Notes under the pieces: generated by a model
The model's database searches: none
What the model saw: the letters and a program-made list of their open reading frames with translations, nothing else
Told to the model about the DNA's origin: nothing
Program-made: the position numbers and the translations under genes
Shown here: positions 1 through 7,612 of the stretch, piece by piece
Layout of the letters: every line of letters starts with the position of its first letter
Position numbering within the stretch: the stretch's first letter is position 1
Assembly: GCA_900541395.1 (NCBI GenBank)
Contig: UQJT01000046.1
Location: 1 to 16,650, forward strand
Length of the DNA stretch: 16,650 nucleotides
DNA from: an uncultured Desulfovibrio sp.
GTDB taxonomy: Bacteria; Desulfobacterota; Desulfovibrionia; Desulfovibrionales; Desulfovibrionaceae
Direction of reading: 5' to 3'

Positions 1-1907
1 TCTCCGGGACGAACCCGATCCTCGGGAACGGGAATATCGTCCGCCGTGATTTCAACCAGGGCCGAAGTTTCGCTTCCGGCCGCTTCCGCCTCCGCCCCCT
101 CCGTTCTTTTACGGGAGGAACGGCGTCTGCGCCGTTTCCCGGGCGCGGCTTCCCCATCTTCCGCGCCTCCGCCTTGCGGCCGCTCGACCGACGCCGCCGG
201 AGCGCTTTCCGGAACTTCGGCCGACGCGACGGACGCGGCGCGCTCGGCGTCGCTTTCCACCGTGCCCCGGCGGGAACGACGACGCCGGTTCCGACGTTCG
301 CCCCCGGTCCCCTCTCCACTTTGCGGCGCGGCGGTCCCGGCCTCGGCCGCCGCATCGGCCGACCGGGGGTCGGGCGCGGCGGAACGCGAAGCCTCGTCAG
401 CCTCCATGCCCCGTTCGTCCCGGTCGTTCCGGCGCGAACGGCGCTTGCGTTTGCGTCCTTCGCCGTCGCGGGGGACGCGGGCATCACGGGTATCCGGGGC
501 CGCGCGCCGGGACGCGACGGGGCCGGGCAGGGGCGACGCGCCCAGGCTTTGCTGATATTCGGCGTCCAGCAGCAGAGCGAGCAGCAGAGCCTGTTCCTCG
601 TCCCGGCCCGATCCCAATTCCGCCGCCAGGGACAGAAAACGGCGGGCGCGCTCCAGTTGCAGACCGGTACAGGCCCGCTTGCGGGCCTCGAGCAACGCGG
701 TGACCCGCTGCCCGACCACCCGGGCCACGTCTTCATTCGTGGGCGCGGGCAAGGTCAGCAGCTCGATTTTATAATAACGGGCGATGCGCGTCAGCTCCAG
801 CTTCTCCATGATATCCACCAGCGAAACCACCGTGCCCACGGCCCCGGCCCGGCCCGTGCGGCCCGCGCGATGGATGTACGACTCGCGGTCTTCGGGCGGT
901 TCGTACAAAATAACGTGGGACAAATCGGGGATGTCGATGCCCCGAGCCGCCACGTCGGTGGCCACCAGCAGGCGCACCTGTCCGGCGCGCAGTCGGGCCA
1001 GCACTTCCTCGCGCTTGTTCTGGGCCAGATCGGCGGACAATTCGTCCGCGTTGTACCCGAAGCCCTGGAGCACGCCGGTCACGTAATGCACGTTGGCCTT
1101 GGTGTTGCAAAAAATGATGGCCGAGGCCGGATTTTCCGTTTCCAGCAGACGCACCAGGGTGCGATCTTTGTCCATAGGGCGGCATTCGCAAAACAGGTGT
1201 TGCGTGGCCGCCACGTGCACCTGCCCCTGGGACAGGCTGAGCATCTGCGGATCGCGCAAAAATTCGCCCGCAAGGTTGAGCACATGGGGCGGATAGGTGG
1301 CCGAAAACAGGGCGGCCAGCAACGGACGCCGGGGCAGATAGCGCTGGATTTCCTTCATATCCGGGTAAAAGCCGATGGACAGCATACGATCGGCTTCGTC
1401 GAACACCAGCGCGCGCAAGTCGTCCAAAGACAGAGTACGGCGCAACAAATGGTCCAGCACGCGGCCGGGCGTGCCCACCACCACCTGCGCCCCGCGGTGC
1501 AGTTCCTCCAATTGCCTGCCGTAGCCCACGCCGCCATAAACGGCGGTCACGCTCAGGCCCGCGCCTTCAAACAGAACCGAAGCCTCGCGCTCCACCTGAC
1601 CGGCCAGCTCGCGGGTGGGGGCCAGGATCAGGGCCTGCGGCTTTTTAAGGTCGGGGTCCAAACGGTCCAGCAGGGGCAGAAGGTAAGCCCCTGTTTTGCC
1701 GCTGCCCGTGCGGGACTGGATCATCATATCCCGCCCGGCCAGCAGGTACGGCAGAGAATGGGCCTGTACCGGCATCAGGCGCGTCCACCCGGCGCGAGAA
1801 CAGGCTTCCCGCATAAGCTCGGGCAAATCGTCCAGGCCGAGGGGCGGGAGGGAGTCCTCCGGAGCGGAGATGTCGAGGTCGTCGTCCAGCGATGGCGTAT
1901 CCACCAT
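1..1907 (-). CDS. DEAD-box ATP-dependent RNA helicase (3' end outside window)
   Basis: Unwinds or remodels RNA duplexes using ATP, in the cytoplasm (ribosome assembly, mRNA decay or cold adaptation in this family). Helicase motifs appear in order: Walker A SRTGSGKTG (about residues 66-74), PTREL, GTPGR, DEAD in VFDEADRML (about 169-172), SAT (about 201), ATDVAARGID (about 315) and HRAGRTGRAG (about 346-355). After the core, a YYKIELLTLPAPTNEDV segment resembles the post-core region of DeaD/CsdA-type enzymes. From about residue 455 the protein becomes a low-complexity Ala/Glu/Arg tail with three arginine-rich blocks (see findings). The frame stays open to the window edge, so at least 635 residues are present and the C-terminus is missing. 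The ATG at 1907 has an AAGGA ribosome site 8 nt upstream, and a good promoter lies just beyond. DEAD-box assignment is secure; subfamily (DeaD or RhlE-like) is not. Confidence 0.93.
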   Translation of the reverse strand, partial: MVDTPSLDDDLDISAPEDSLPPLGLDDLPELMREACSRAGWTRLMPVQAHSLPYLLAGRDMMIQSRTGSGKTGAYLLPLLDRLDPDLKKPQALILAPTRELAGQVEREASVLFEGAGLSVTAVYGGVGYGRQLEELHRGAQVVVGTPGRVLDHLLRRTLSLDDLRALVFDEADRMLSIGFYPDMKEIQRYLPRRPLLAALFSATYPPHVLNLAGEFLRDPQMLSLSQGQVHVAATQHLFCECRPMDKDRTLVRLLETENPASAIIFCNTKANVHYVTGVLQGFGYNADELSADLAQNKREEVLARLRAGQVRLLVATDVAARGIDIPDLSHVILYEPPEDRESYIHRAGRTGRAGAVGTVVSLVDIMEKLELTRIARYYKIELLTLPAPTNEDVARVVGQRVTALLEARKRACTGLQLERARRFLSLAAELGSGRDEEQALLLALLLDAEYQQSLGASPLPGPVASRRAAPDTRDARVPRDGEGRKRKRRSRRNDRDERGMEADEASRSAAPDPRSADAAAEAGTAAPQSGEGTGGERRNRRRRSRRGTVESDAERAASVASAEVPESAPAASVERPQGGGAEDGEAAPGKRRRRRSSRKRTEGAEAEAAGSETSALVEITADDIPVPEDRVRPG

Positions 1908-1950
1908 GAGCGTTTTCCTTAAAAAAAAGAACAATGTGGTAAAAAAATTT

Positions 1951-1979
1951 ATATTACCAGAAGGCGCGAGCGATGCCAA
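1951..1979 (-). promoter_or_regulatory. sigma70-type promoter of the RNA helicase gene
   Basis: On the minus strand, TTGGCA (1979-1974; 5 of 6 to consensus) is followed after exactly 17 nt by TAATAT (1956-1951; 4 of 6). Transcription would begin near 1944, giving a 5' leader of about 37 nt that is very U-rich and ends in the AAGGAAAA ribosome site. The AT-rich patch stands out in a high-GC background. No experimental start site is known to me. Confidence 0.65.
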
Positions 1980-2076
1980 GCGTCGCCGCGTTCGATGCTG
2001 CGGCCGCTTGTGCGGGCGCGCGGGGGAACGCGCCGGGAACAAGGCGACAAGACGCGGCGTTCGCCGGGCGTTCCTC

Positions 2077-2371
2077 TTAGAGCATTTTACTTTTGAAATT
2101 GTCCCATTTCAAAAGCGGCGCTGCCGTCATTTCGCCTGAAAAGCGTGGTTTTCAGGCTGGCGCGGGCGGCCGCTTCCGCGGCCGCCGGAGCGCTTGCCCT
2201 TTTCAACAGCAAATCGCTCTAGAGCGGATTCGCTTTGACTTTTTACAAAGTCAAAGCTGAAAGACACGCTCGCTTCGGCACTTAACAGCGCAAATAAATT
2301 GCGCTTGTGCCTTCGCGGCGGCCGTCTGCTCCCGCAGCCGACAGAGCATTTTCAAGGTGAAAATGCTCTAA
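2077..2371. repeat. Two inverted MITE-like repeats in the ftsY-helicase gap
   Basis: The 460-bp gap holds no gene but is packed with perfect hairpins. Its ends form a 12-bp perfect terminal inverted repeat, TTAGAGCATTTT (2077-2088) and its complement (2360-2371). In the middle, the palindrome CGCTCTAGAGCG (2215-2226) divides it into two units, about 2079-2220 and 2221-2369. Read in the same sense, both begin AGAGCATTTT and end in similar sequence (GCAAATCGCTCT versus GCGAATCCGCTCT), so they are two copies of one family in inverted orientation. Each unit is bounded by TA: TA-GAGC...GCTC-TA. Internal perfect stems: 2090-2115 (10 bp), 2134-2157 (9 bp), 2165-2186 (9 bp), 2232-2257 (11 bp), 2287-2305 (7 bp) and 2343-2369 (12 bp). 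There is no transposase. TA borders suggest mobilisation by a Tc1/mariner/IS630-type enzyme, which is an inference. The segment 1985-2076 shows nothing recognisable. Confidence 0.7.
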
Positions 2372-3714
2372 TGTTCCGGTTCCGCGTCGCGCCCCAGCAG
2401 AGCGCGGGCGAAATCGTGGGCGTTGAAGGGCCGCAGGTCCTCCATCTTTTCCCCAAGCCCGATAAAGGTAATGGGCAGGCCGAACTGCGCGGCCACGGCC
2501 AGCGCCACCCCGCCCTTGGCCGTGCCGTCGAGCTTGGTCAGCACGACTTCATCCACGCCGCTGCTTTCTTTAAACATCTTGGTCTGTTGCAGAGCATTCT
2601 GGCCGGTGGTGGCGTCGATGACCAAGATGGTGCGGTGCGGCGCGCCGGGGTGTTTGCGGGCAATGACCTGGCGAATTTTGTGCAGCTCGTCCATAAGATT
2701 GGACTTGGTATGCAGACGACCCGCCGTGTCCACGAATACCACATCATAGCCGCCCGCCACAGCCTTATCCATAGCCTCGTAAGCCACGGCCGCCGGATCG
2801 GCGCCGTCGCCCTTGGCATGGAAATCCGCGCCCACCCGTTCGGCCCACACCCGCAACTGCTCCACGGCCGCCGCCCGGAAGGTGTCGGCCGCGGCCACCA
2901 GCACTTTCTTGCCCTGCATACGGGCGCGGTAGGCCAGTTTGGCAATGGTCGTGGTTTTGCCCACGCCGTTGACTCCCACCATGAGCACCACTTCCGGAGG
3001 ATTGACCGCCATGATGCGCGGCGGCGCCTTGAACAGCCCCTCCACTTCGTCTTCCAGCAAGGGCATGAGCCCTTCGGGGTTGTCCACCCCGGCCGCGCGG
3101 GCGCGTTCCCTGAGGCGGGCCGTCATGGCCAGGGCGGGTTCCGCCCCCATATCGGCCATGATGAACAATTCCTCCATCTCGTTCCAGAATTCGTCGGACA
3201 GCGAACCGTGACCGGCCATGAGCGCGGCCAGGCCCCGGCCGAAGCGGGCCCTGGTGCGGGACAGGCCGTCCTGAAGTTTGAGGAACAGGCGATCGCGCTC
3301 GTCCTCTTCATCTTCCAGATCGAGGGCCAGAGCCAGGCGGTACTGGAGTTCGGAGCGAAAATCCTCCAGATGGCGGTAATCCATGCGTCCGAGCCAGGCC
3401 CGGAAATCGTCGGTGAAGGCAAGGGCCTCGTCCGGCGGGGTTTCCAGCGCGGCCAGCAAAAAGCGCAAACGCCGCCACAACAGTTCGTCGGCCTCGGTCA
3501 CGCCGTCCAGCGTCACGGCCAGCCAGGCCGAAAGCCTGGGCTCGGCCCGACGCAGGGCCAGGGTCAGGGCTTCGTCGTCGGCCGCGCTTTGGAGATCTCC
3601 CTCCGCGGACGCGGCCTCCGGCGCGGCGGATGGTTCGCGCCCGTCCGCCGCTTGCGCTTCACCCGGCGCGGCGTCGCCCGCGAACAACTTTTTGACGGCG
3701 GAAAAGAACCCCAT
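2368..3714 (-). CDS. ftsY: Signal recognition particle receptor FtsY
   Basis: GTPase that docks the SRP-ribosome complex at the inner membrane for co-translational insertion of membrane proteins; partner of Ffh/4.5S RNA. The 448-residue protein has the full NG domain: P-loop GVNGVGKTTT (247-256), DTFRAAAVEQL (277-287), DTAGR (329-333), TKLDGTAKGG (393-402) and the closing GLGEKMEDLRPF (419-430). The N-terminal A region (about 1-150) begins MGFFSAVKKLF, a likely amphipathic membrane anchor, then an Ala/Glu stretch and a predicted helical segment with an acidic run near 133-141. I chose the ATG at 3714 because GGAGG lies about 8 nt upstream and MGFF is a typical FtsY beginning; a further in-frame ATG at 3753 would add 13 atypical residues. 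It follows porin 1 after 186 nt containing that porin's terminator, so it needs its own promoter, which I could not identify. Its TAG stop lies inside the outer end of the neighbouring repeat. Confidence 0.96.
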   Translation of the reverse strand: MGFFSAVKKLFAGDAAPGEAQAADGREPSAAPEAASAEGDLQSAADDEALTLALRRAEPRLSAWLAVTLDGVTEADELLWRRLRFLLAALETPPDEALAFTDDFRAWLGRMDYRHLEDFRSELQYRLALALDLEDEEDERDRLFLKLQDGLSRTRARFGRGLAALMAGHGSLSDEFWNEMEELFIMADMGAEPALAMTARLRERARAAGVDNPEGLMPLLEDEVEGLFKAPPRIMAVNPPEVVLMVGVNGVGKTTTIAKLAYRARMQGKKVLVAAADTFRAAAVEQLRVWAERVGADFHAKGDGADPAAVAYEAMDKAVAGGYDVVFVDTAGRLHTKSNLMDELHKIRQVIARKHPGAPHRTILVIDATTGQNALQQTKMFKESSGVDEVVLTKLDGTAKGGVALAVAAQFGLPITFIGLGEKMEDLRPFNAHDFARALLGRDAEPEH

Positions 3715-3830
3715 AGCCACCTCCACGTTGACATTCCACCACGGGGATCGCACGGCAGCGCCCCGGCGTCAAGTGCGGGCGCGAGGTGGACGCCCCTCCT
3801 CTTCTCCATTTTTCCGGCCCGCGCGCAACC

Positions 3831-3861
3831 GAAAAGGGAGGAACCCTTGCGGATTCCTCCC
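3831..3861 (-). terminator. Intrinsic terminator of the downstream porin gene
   Basis: On the minus strand GGGAGGAA (3861-3854) pairs perfectly with TTCCTCCC (3843-3836) across a 10-nt loop, followed at once by TTTT (3835-3832). It lies 39 nt after the porin stop codon and separates the porin from ftsY. Confidence 0.75.
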
Positions 3862-3900
3862 CCGTATCAGCCTAAGCGAACCGCGCGAACGCGGACCGGA

Positions 3901-5274
3901 TTAGAACTTGTACTGGAAGTTCAGAGAAGCGCGCCAGGCGTTGGAGAACTTGAACTTCTCCGTAGTATTCTGGCCATACTCGTTGCGGGCCAGATTCTTG
4001 CCGTCGAAATCTTCGATGATGTAGCCGATTTCGAGCACGGTGGCCAGGTTCTGGTAGATGTTGTAGGTGGTGTTGAAGTCGATTTCCACCAGGGAGTCCT
4101 TGGTGGTCAGATAACCGTCATTAACGTCGAGTTTATTGTGCTTGTTGTTGGTGCCCTGCACGTAGGTCACGCTGAGGGCGTGGCTCAGGTTCTCCACAAA
4201 GGAGATGTCGTTCCACTGGGCGCTGATACCCCAGCTGCCGTTGGGGCTGGTAAAGCCCATGTGCTTGCCCACACCGAAGGCGCCGTCATAGAAGGTGCTG
4301 GTGGCGTTGAAGCCGCCGGAAATTTCCATAACGCTACCGCCCTTGTCGGTACGCCGGGCGTTCTTGTCGTCGCCGGAGGCGTACCAGCCCTTCAGGGCCG
4401 GGGTGCCGTAGGCGGTCTTGTATTCCGCGCCCAGGGCGGCGTACCAGCCGTCGGAATCGGCAGCCTTGCTGTGATCCACGTCCACGTTGTTGTACATGAA
4501 GTCGGCGGTCAGACGGAAGGGATCGAACATGGTCAGTTCGCCGCTGATGCCGGCCCACCACGCGGTGGCATTGCCCGGAAGGCCATTTTCAACACCGAAC
4601 TTAGGCGAGTCCTGGCCGACGAGCCCAACAGTAACCCAAGGCTGCACCTGGAAGCCGTCGCCCTTCACGTCGCCGATCAGGCCGAAGAGATCGGTCGTGT
4701 CGTTCACCACTTTCGTGTCGAAAGTGCCGCGGCGGAAATCGGAGTCGGCGCGCAGCCACAGGCCGGTCAGACCGAAGTTGTCGGTGAGGGGAGCGGCCAC
4801 CACCACGCCGGTGGCGGTGTCGTCCAGCACGGGGGAACCGAAGGTGAAGGAGGGCAGCGCCACGGACTGCTGGCCCATGCGCACCTTGACGGAGGTGTTG
4901 GGCACCATCCAGTCGAGGTAGGCCAGACGAGTCACGATGTTGGCCGAGCGGGAGCCGAGCACACCACCAGTATTTTCACCGGTACCAGCGGCACCGCCCC
5001 AGGTGAAGGTGCCCACCTGGGCCTGGTAGGTGGCGCTCAGGTTTTCGGACATCACAAATTCGAGGCCGAGGCGGAAACGCTGCACGGCGCCGAAGTGCTT
5101 CTGCTCGGTGCCACCGTCGTCGATGTCCTGGAAGAAGCTTCCATCATCCATGTTCTGGGTCCAGTCAAAGGCGAAGTCCAACTGACCGGAGGTCTTCACT
5201 TCCACGGCCGAAGCGCTGTTGGCGGCGCTGAACACCAGGCCGGCAGCAAGCAGGAGAGTAACGAGCTTTTTCAT
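3901..5274 (-). CDS. Outer-membrane porin 1 (Desulfovibrio homotrimeric type)
   Basis: Beta-barrel channel protein of the outer membrane for small hydrophilic solutes; solute specificity cannot be read from sequence. The 457-residue precursor starts MKKLVTLLLAAGLVFSAANSASA, a Sec signal peptide with likely cleavage ASA|VEV. The mature part has alternating amphipathic strands, many aromatic girdle residues, and ends in ...LNFQYKF, a C-terminal Phe as recognised by the BAM machinery. Shared blocks with the neighbouring porin include AVQR.RLGLEF, MSENLS, AQVGTFTWGG, SPVLDDTATGV and LKGWYASGDD. I chose the ATG at 5274, with AAGGA 8 nt upstream; an open extension to 5466 adds only atypical residues before the signal peptide. 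It has its own terminator (3831-3861). It matches the porin family reported as abundant in Desulfovibrio outer membranes (from memory). Confidence 0.9.
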   Translation of the reverse strand: MKKLVTLLLAAGLVFSAANSASAVEVKTSGQLDFAFDWTQNMDDGSFFQDIDDGGTEQKHFGAVQRFRLGLEFVMSENLSATYQAQVGTFTWGGAAGTGENTGGVLGSRSANIVTRLAYLDWMVPNTSVKVRMGQQSVALPSFTFGSPVLDDTATGVVVAAPLTDNFGLTGLWLRADSDFRRGTFDTKVVNDTTDLFGLIGDVKGDGFQVQPWVTVGLVGQDSPKFGVENGLPGNATAWWAGISGELTMFDPFRLTADFMYNNVDVDHSKAADSDGWYAALGAEYKTAYGTPALKGWYASGDDKNARRTDKGGSVMEISGGFNATSTFYDGAFGVGKHMGFTSPNGSWGISAQWNDISFVENLSHALSVTYVQGTNNKHNKLDVNDGYLTTKDSLVEIDFNTTYNIYQNLATVLEIGYIIEDFDGKNLARNEYGQNTTEKFKFSNAWRASLNFQYKF

Positions 5275-5428
5275 GATTCTAATCCTTGAGAGATGTTGAC
5301 TCTTGCCGCCGAAGCGGCCCACGCGCAGGCCGGACGAACCGGGCGGGCCCTCACCCGCTGCCCCCACCCGTTGCGGGGACCACCGAACGCATGGGCTACA
5401 TCTAACGCCGCTCTCAAAGCAGATCAAG

Positions 5429-5463
5429 TTTTTTTTACGGGAATCGATAAAATTTTTTTTACG
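5429..5463. promoter_or_regulatory. Twin poly-T tracts upstream of porin 1
   Basis: TTTTTTTTACG occurs twice, at 5429-5439 and 5453-5463, 24 bp apart, in otherwise GC-rich sequence about 155-190 bp upstream of the porin 1 start. On the coding strand these are two A8 tracts. They could act as UP elements, bend DNA or bind a nucleoid protein. A weak promoter candidate, TTGATC-16 nt-TTAGAT, follows directly downstream (about 5427 to 5400, minus strand). The repeat is seen directly; regulatory function is inferred. Confidence 0.4.
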
Positions 5464-5577
5464 CATCGGTCGAGCGCCGGGCCTGTTTTCCTTTCATCAA
5501 GCTTGATATTCAATATTTACCACCGCCATGTCGCCAACTCTGTTTTTCAATGAAAAAACTATAGGCGGCAAGGCAAA

Positions 5578-5728
5578 GGCGGCCGCGCTTCCAGTGCGGC
5601 CAAAGGCGCCCTTCGACCGACGCCGGCGGAAGCGCGCCGGAACAAACCTATGTTTGTTCCGGCTCCGCTTCGCGCAACCTTGGGCCGCTCCTCGCCCCCC
5701 ACCATGCCGCCTTCCAGGCGGCGGGGGG
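5578..5728. repeat. Cluster of hairpins between the two porin genes
   Basis: The 607-bp gap between the porins contains no gene. Within it lie GGCCGC (5581-5586) pairing with GCGGCC (5596-5601); a perfect 11-bp stem CCGGAACAAAC (5637-5647) with GTTTGTTCCGG (5652-5662) around a CTAT loop, extendable by GAAGCG/CGCTTC outside a small internal loop; and GCCGCC (5706-5711) with GGCGGC (5717-5722), flanked by CCCCCC and GGGGGG. It resembles the hairpin mosaic near 2077-2371 in style, but I do not see the same AGAGC ends, so it is probably a different repeat type. Position between two porin units suggests a spacer or mRNA-stability role. Confidence 0.5.
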
Positions 5729-5817
5729 TCGTCGCTCAAAGCTCGCTACGCTCGCGCCTCCGGCGGTTTAACGGTATTTTCTTCGCCCAAGCTCAATCAC
5801 ATACCGGGACAATGCCT

Positions 5818-5851
5818 AAAACGGGGGAGGGACCGTACGGTCCCTCCCCCG
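5818..5851 (-). terminator. Intrinsic terminator of the upstream porin gene
   Basis: A 13-bp perfect stem, CGGGGGAGGGACC on each strand around GTAC (5822-5851), is followed on the minus strand by TTTT (5821-5818). It lies 30 nt after the porin 2 stop. This is the strongest GC hairpin near a gene end in the window and should stop transcription before porin 1. Confidence 0.85.
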
Positions 5852-5881
5852 CAACGTTTTCTTCCGCCGGGGCGGACAGGG

Positions 5882-7402
5882 CTAGAAGGTATAGCGGAAA
5901 TTGAGCGCGGCGCGCCAGGCGTTGGAATAATCGGCCTTGGAGCCGTCGGCCAGACGCCACACGTCGTCGTCAAAATTCTGGAACGCATATCCCAGTTCCA
6001 GAACCGTGGCCAGGTTCTTATAGATGCTGTAGGTGGTGTCGAAGTCCACTTCGATCACGTGGTCTTTGGTGGTCAGATAGGTGGCCGGGCTCACGCGCGT
6101 TTCGTCCAGTCCGGGCACGAAGCCGCGGTTCAGCAGGCGGGGCATGTTCTTGTTGTTGGTGCCCTGGAAGTAGGTCACGCGCAGGCTGTGGAACAGGTCT
6201 TCCACCAGGGACAGATTGTTCCACTGCGCGGACAGGCCCCAGGTGCCGCCCGCGTCGCCGTTGTTGATGGTATTGGCGATGCCGTAGCGACCGTGGAAGT
6301 AGATGCTGGCGCCGGGGTTGAACGCGCCGGACAGGGACAGCGGACGTTCCGAACCGTTGGTGGGGTTGCCGTCGTCGCCCGAGGCGTACCAGCCTTTCAG
6401 GGTGGGCACGCCGTAGGGGGTGCGGTAGTCGGCCGAAGCCGCGACGAACCACCCCTGACGGGACGTGACCGAATGCTTGTTGTCCGTGCCGCTGTAGTAG
6501 AAGTCCACGGCCAGGCGGAAGGGATCGAAGCGGACCATCTGGCCGCCGATGCCGCCGAACCATACGGTGGACTTGGTGGCGTCGCGATAGGCGTTCAGAC
6601 GGTCGCCGTCCCAATATACCCGGTCGTATCCGGTGACGGGCAGCAGTCCGGAGAACACGCTTGCGCCGCCCTGGATCAGATCGGCATCGTTGCCCAGGAA
6701 GCCCACGGCGCCCCACGGGGTAATCTCGAAGCCGTCATACTGAAGGTTGAGGTTCAGGCCCAACAGGTCGAAATTGCCGTTGGTGGCGTTGCCGATGGAC
6801 GAATCCGCGCCGCGCCGGGGGTCGGACAGGGCGCGAATCCAGTACGCGCTGAGAGCCGTCTTGTCGTTGAAGGGCACGTAGGCGGTGACGCCGGTGGCGG
6901 TGTCGTCCAGCACCGGGCTGGCCGTGGCGTAGGAGGGCAGGCGGTAAAGCTGCTGTCCCATGCGGATTTTGATGTCCGTGTTGGGGATCATCCAGTCCAG
7001 GTATACCTGACGGGTGACGATGTTGGCCGCGCGGCTGCCCAGGGCGCCGCCCAGGTTTTCGTTGAGGTTGCCGCCCTGACCGCCGGTGAGGCCGCGCGAG
7101 GGCCCGCCCCAGGTAAAGGTGCCCACCTGGGCCTCATAATAACCGGACAGGTTTTCGGACATGATGAATTCCAACCCCAGACGCATACGCTGCACGGCGT
7201 CGAAGTGCTTGTTGTTGCCGCGCGTGCCGGTGTTGCGCAAAAAGTCTTCGTTGTCCAAAAACGAGTAAGCGCCGTTGATGTTGTTGTAACCTTCAAAGGC
7301 GAAATCCAGGGTTCCCGATACGCGGAGTTCCACGGCGGACGCCCCGTTGGCGGCGCTGACCACCAGCCCGGCGGCGAGCAGCAGGGTAACGAGCTTTTTC
7401 AT
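5882..7402 (-). CDS. Outer-membrane porin 2 (paralogue of porin 1)
   Basis: Outer-membrane beta-barrel channel of 506 residues, same family as porin 1. The signal peptide MKKLVTLLLAAGLVVSAANGASA is almost identical to porin 1, with likely cleavage ASA|VEL. Matching landmarks: HFDAVQRMRLGLEF, MSENLSGYYEAQVGTFTWGG, SPVLDDTATGV, FDPFRLAVDFYYSG, LKGWYASGDD and a closing ...LNFRYTF with terminal Phe. It is 49 residues longer than porin 1, the excess lying in segments likely to be external loops (for example around SVFSGLLPVTGYDRVYW and MPRLLNRGFVPG). I chose the ATG at 7402 (GGAAGG 6 nt upstream); the open frame continues to 7714 but that part lacks any signal-peptide character. It has a terminator at 5818-5851 and a long leader with a Fur-box-like site, so it is probably a monocistronic unit. 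Substrate is unknown. Confidence 0.9.
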   Translation of the reverse strand: MKKLVTLLLAAGLVVSAANGASAVELRVSGTLDFAFEGYNNINGAYSFLDNEDFLRNTGTRGNNKHFDAVQRMRLGLEFIMSENLSGYYEAQVGTFTWGGPSRGLTGGQGGNLNENLGGALGSRAANIVTRQVYLDWMIPNTDIKIRMGQQLYRLPSYATASPVLDDTATGVTAYVPFNDKTALSAYWIRALSDPRRGADSSIGNATNGNFDLLGLNLNLQYDGFEITPWGAVGFLGNDADLIQGGASVFSGLLPVTGYDRVYWDGDRLNAYRDATKSTVWFGGIGGQMVRFDPFRLAVDFYYSGTDNKHSVTSRQGWFVAASADYRTPYGVPTLKGWYASGDDGNPTNGSERPLSLSGAFNPGASIYFHGRYGIANTINNGDAGGTWGLSAQWNNLSLVEDLFHSLRVTYFQGTNNKNMPRLLNRGFVPGLDETRVSPATYLTTKDHVIEVDFDTTYSIYKNLATVLELGYAFQNFDDDVWRLADGSKADYSNAWRAALNFRYTF

Positions 7403-7504
7403 AGCGAACCTTCCTTGGAAAAAGTGTGTCCTCTCCCACGGATGCCTGAAGCGCCCGACGCGGTGTCGACGCACATGGCGCGAACGACGCGGGAGAATTG
7501 TACG

Positions 7505-7572
7505 GCGGGCGCGAACAGGGCCCGCCCGTTTCCTTCCGGACCGCCAGGCCTGGGGAAGCCCCCTCGGCGGTC
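7505..7572 (-). promoter_or_regulatory. Structured 5' leader of porin 2
   Basis: If transcription starts near the AT-rich patch at 7610-7650, the porin 2 mRNA has a leader of about 200 nt. It contains GACCGCC (7539-7545) pairing with GGCGGTC (7566-7572), with an inner GGGG/CCCC stem, and GCGGGC (7505-7510) pairing with GCCCGC (7520-7525). Structured leaders are common control points in porin mRNAs, but no known riboswitch is recognised. The part of the gap at 7650-7888 shows only small GC hairpins and no gene. Confidence 0.35.
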
Positions 7573-7612
7573 TTTGTCCGCTATGTATCCCTCCCCCTGT
7601 TTCGGGCACAAT

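Noticed and set aside
174..1922. 582-codon plus-strand frame opposite the helicase
   Set aside because: Antisense shadow of a gene with full helicase motifs; translation is Gln/His/Gly-rich and matches no family.
2299..5289. 996-codon plus-strand frame across ftsY and porin 1
   Set aside because: High-GC antisense artefact spanning two well-supported genes and a terminator.
5275..5466. N-terminal extension of porin 1
   Set aside because: A clear signal peptide and ribosome site start at 5274; the extension would bury the signal peptide.
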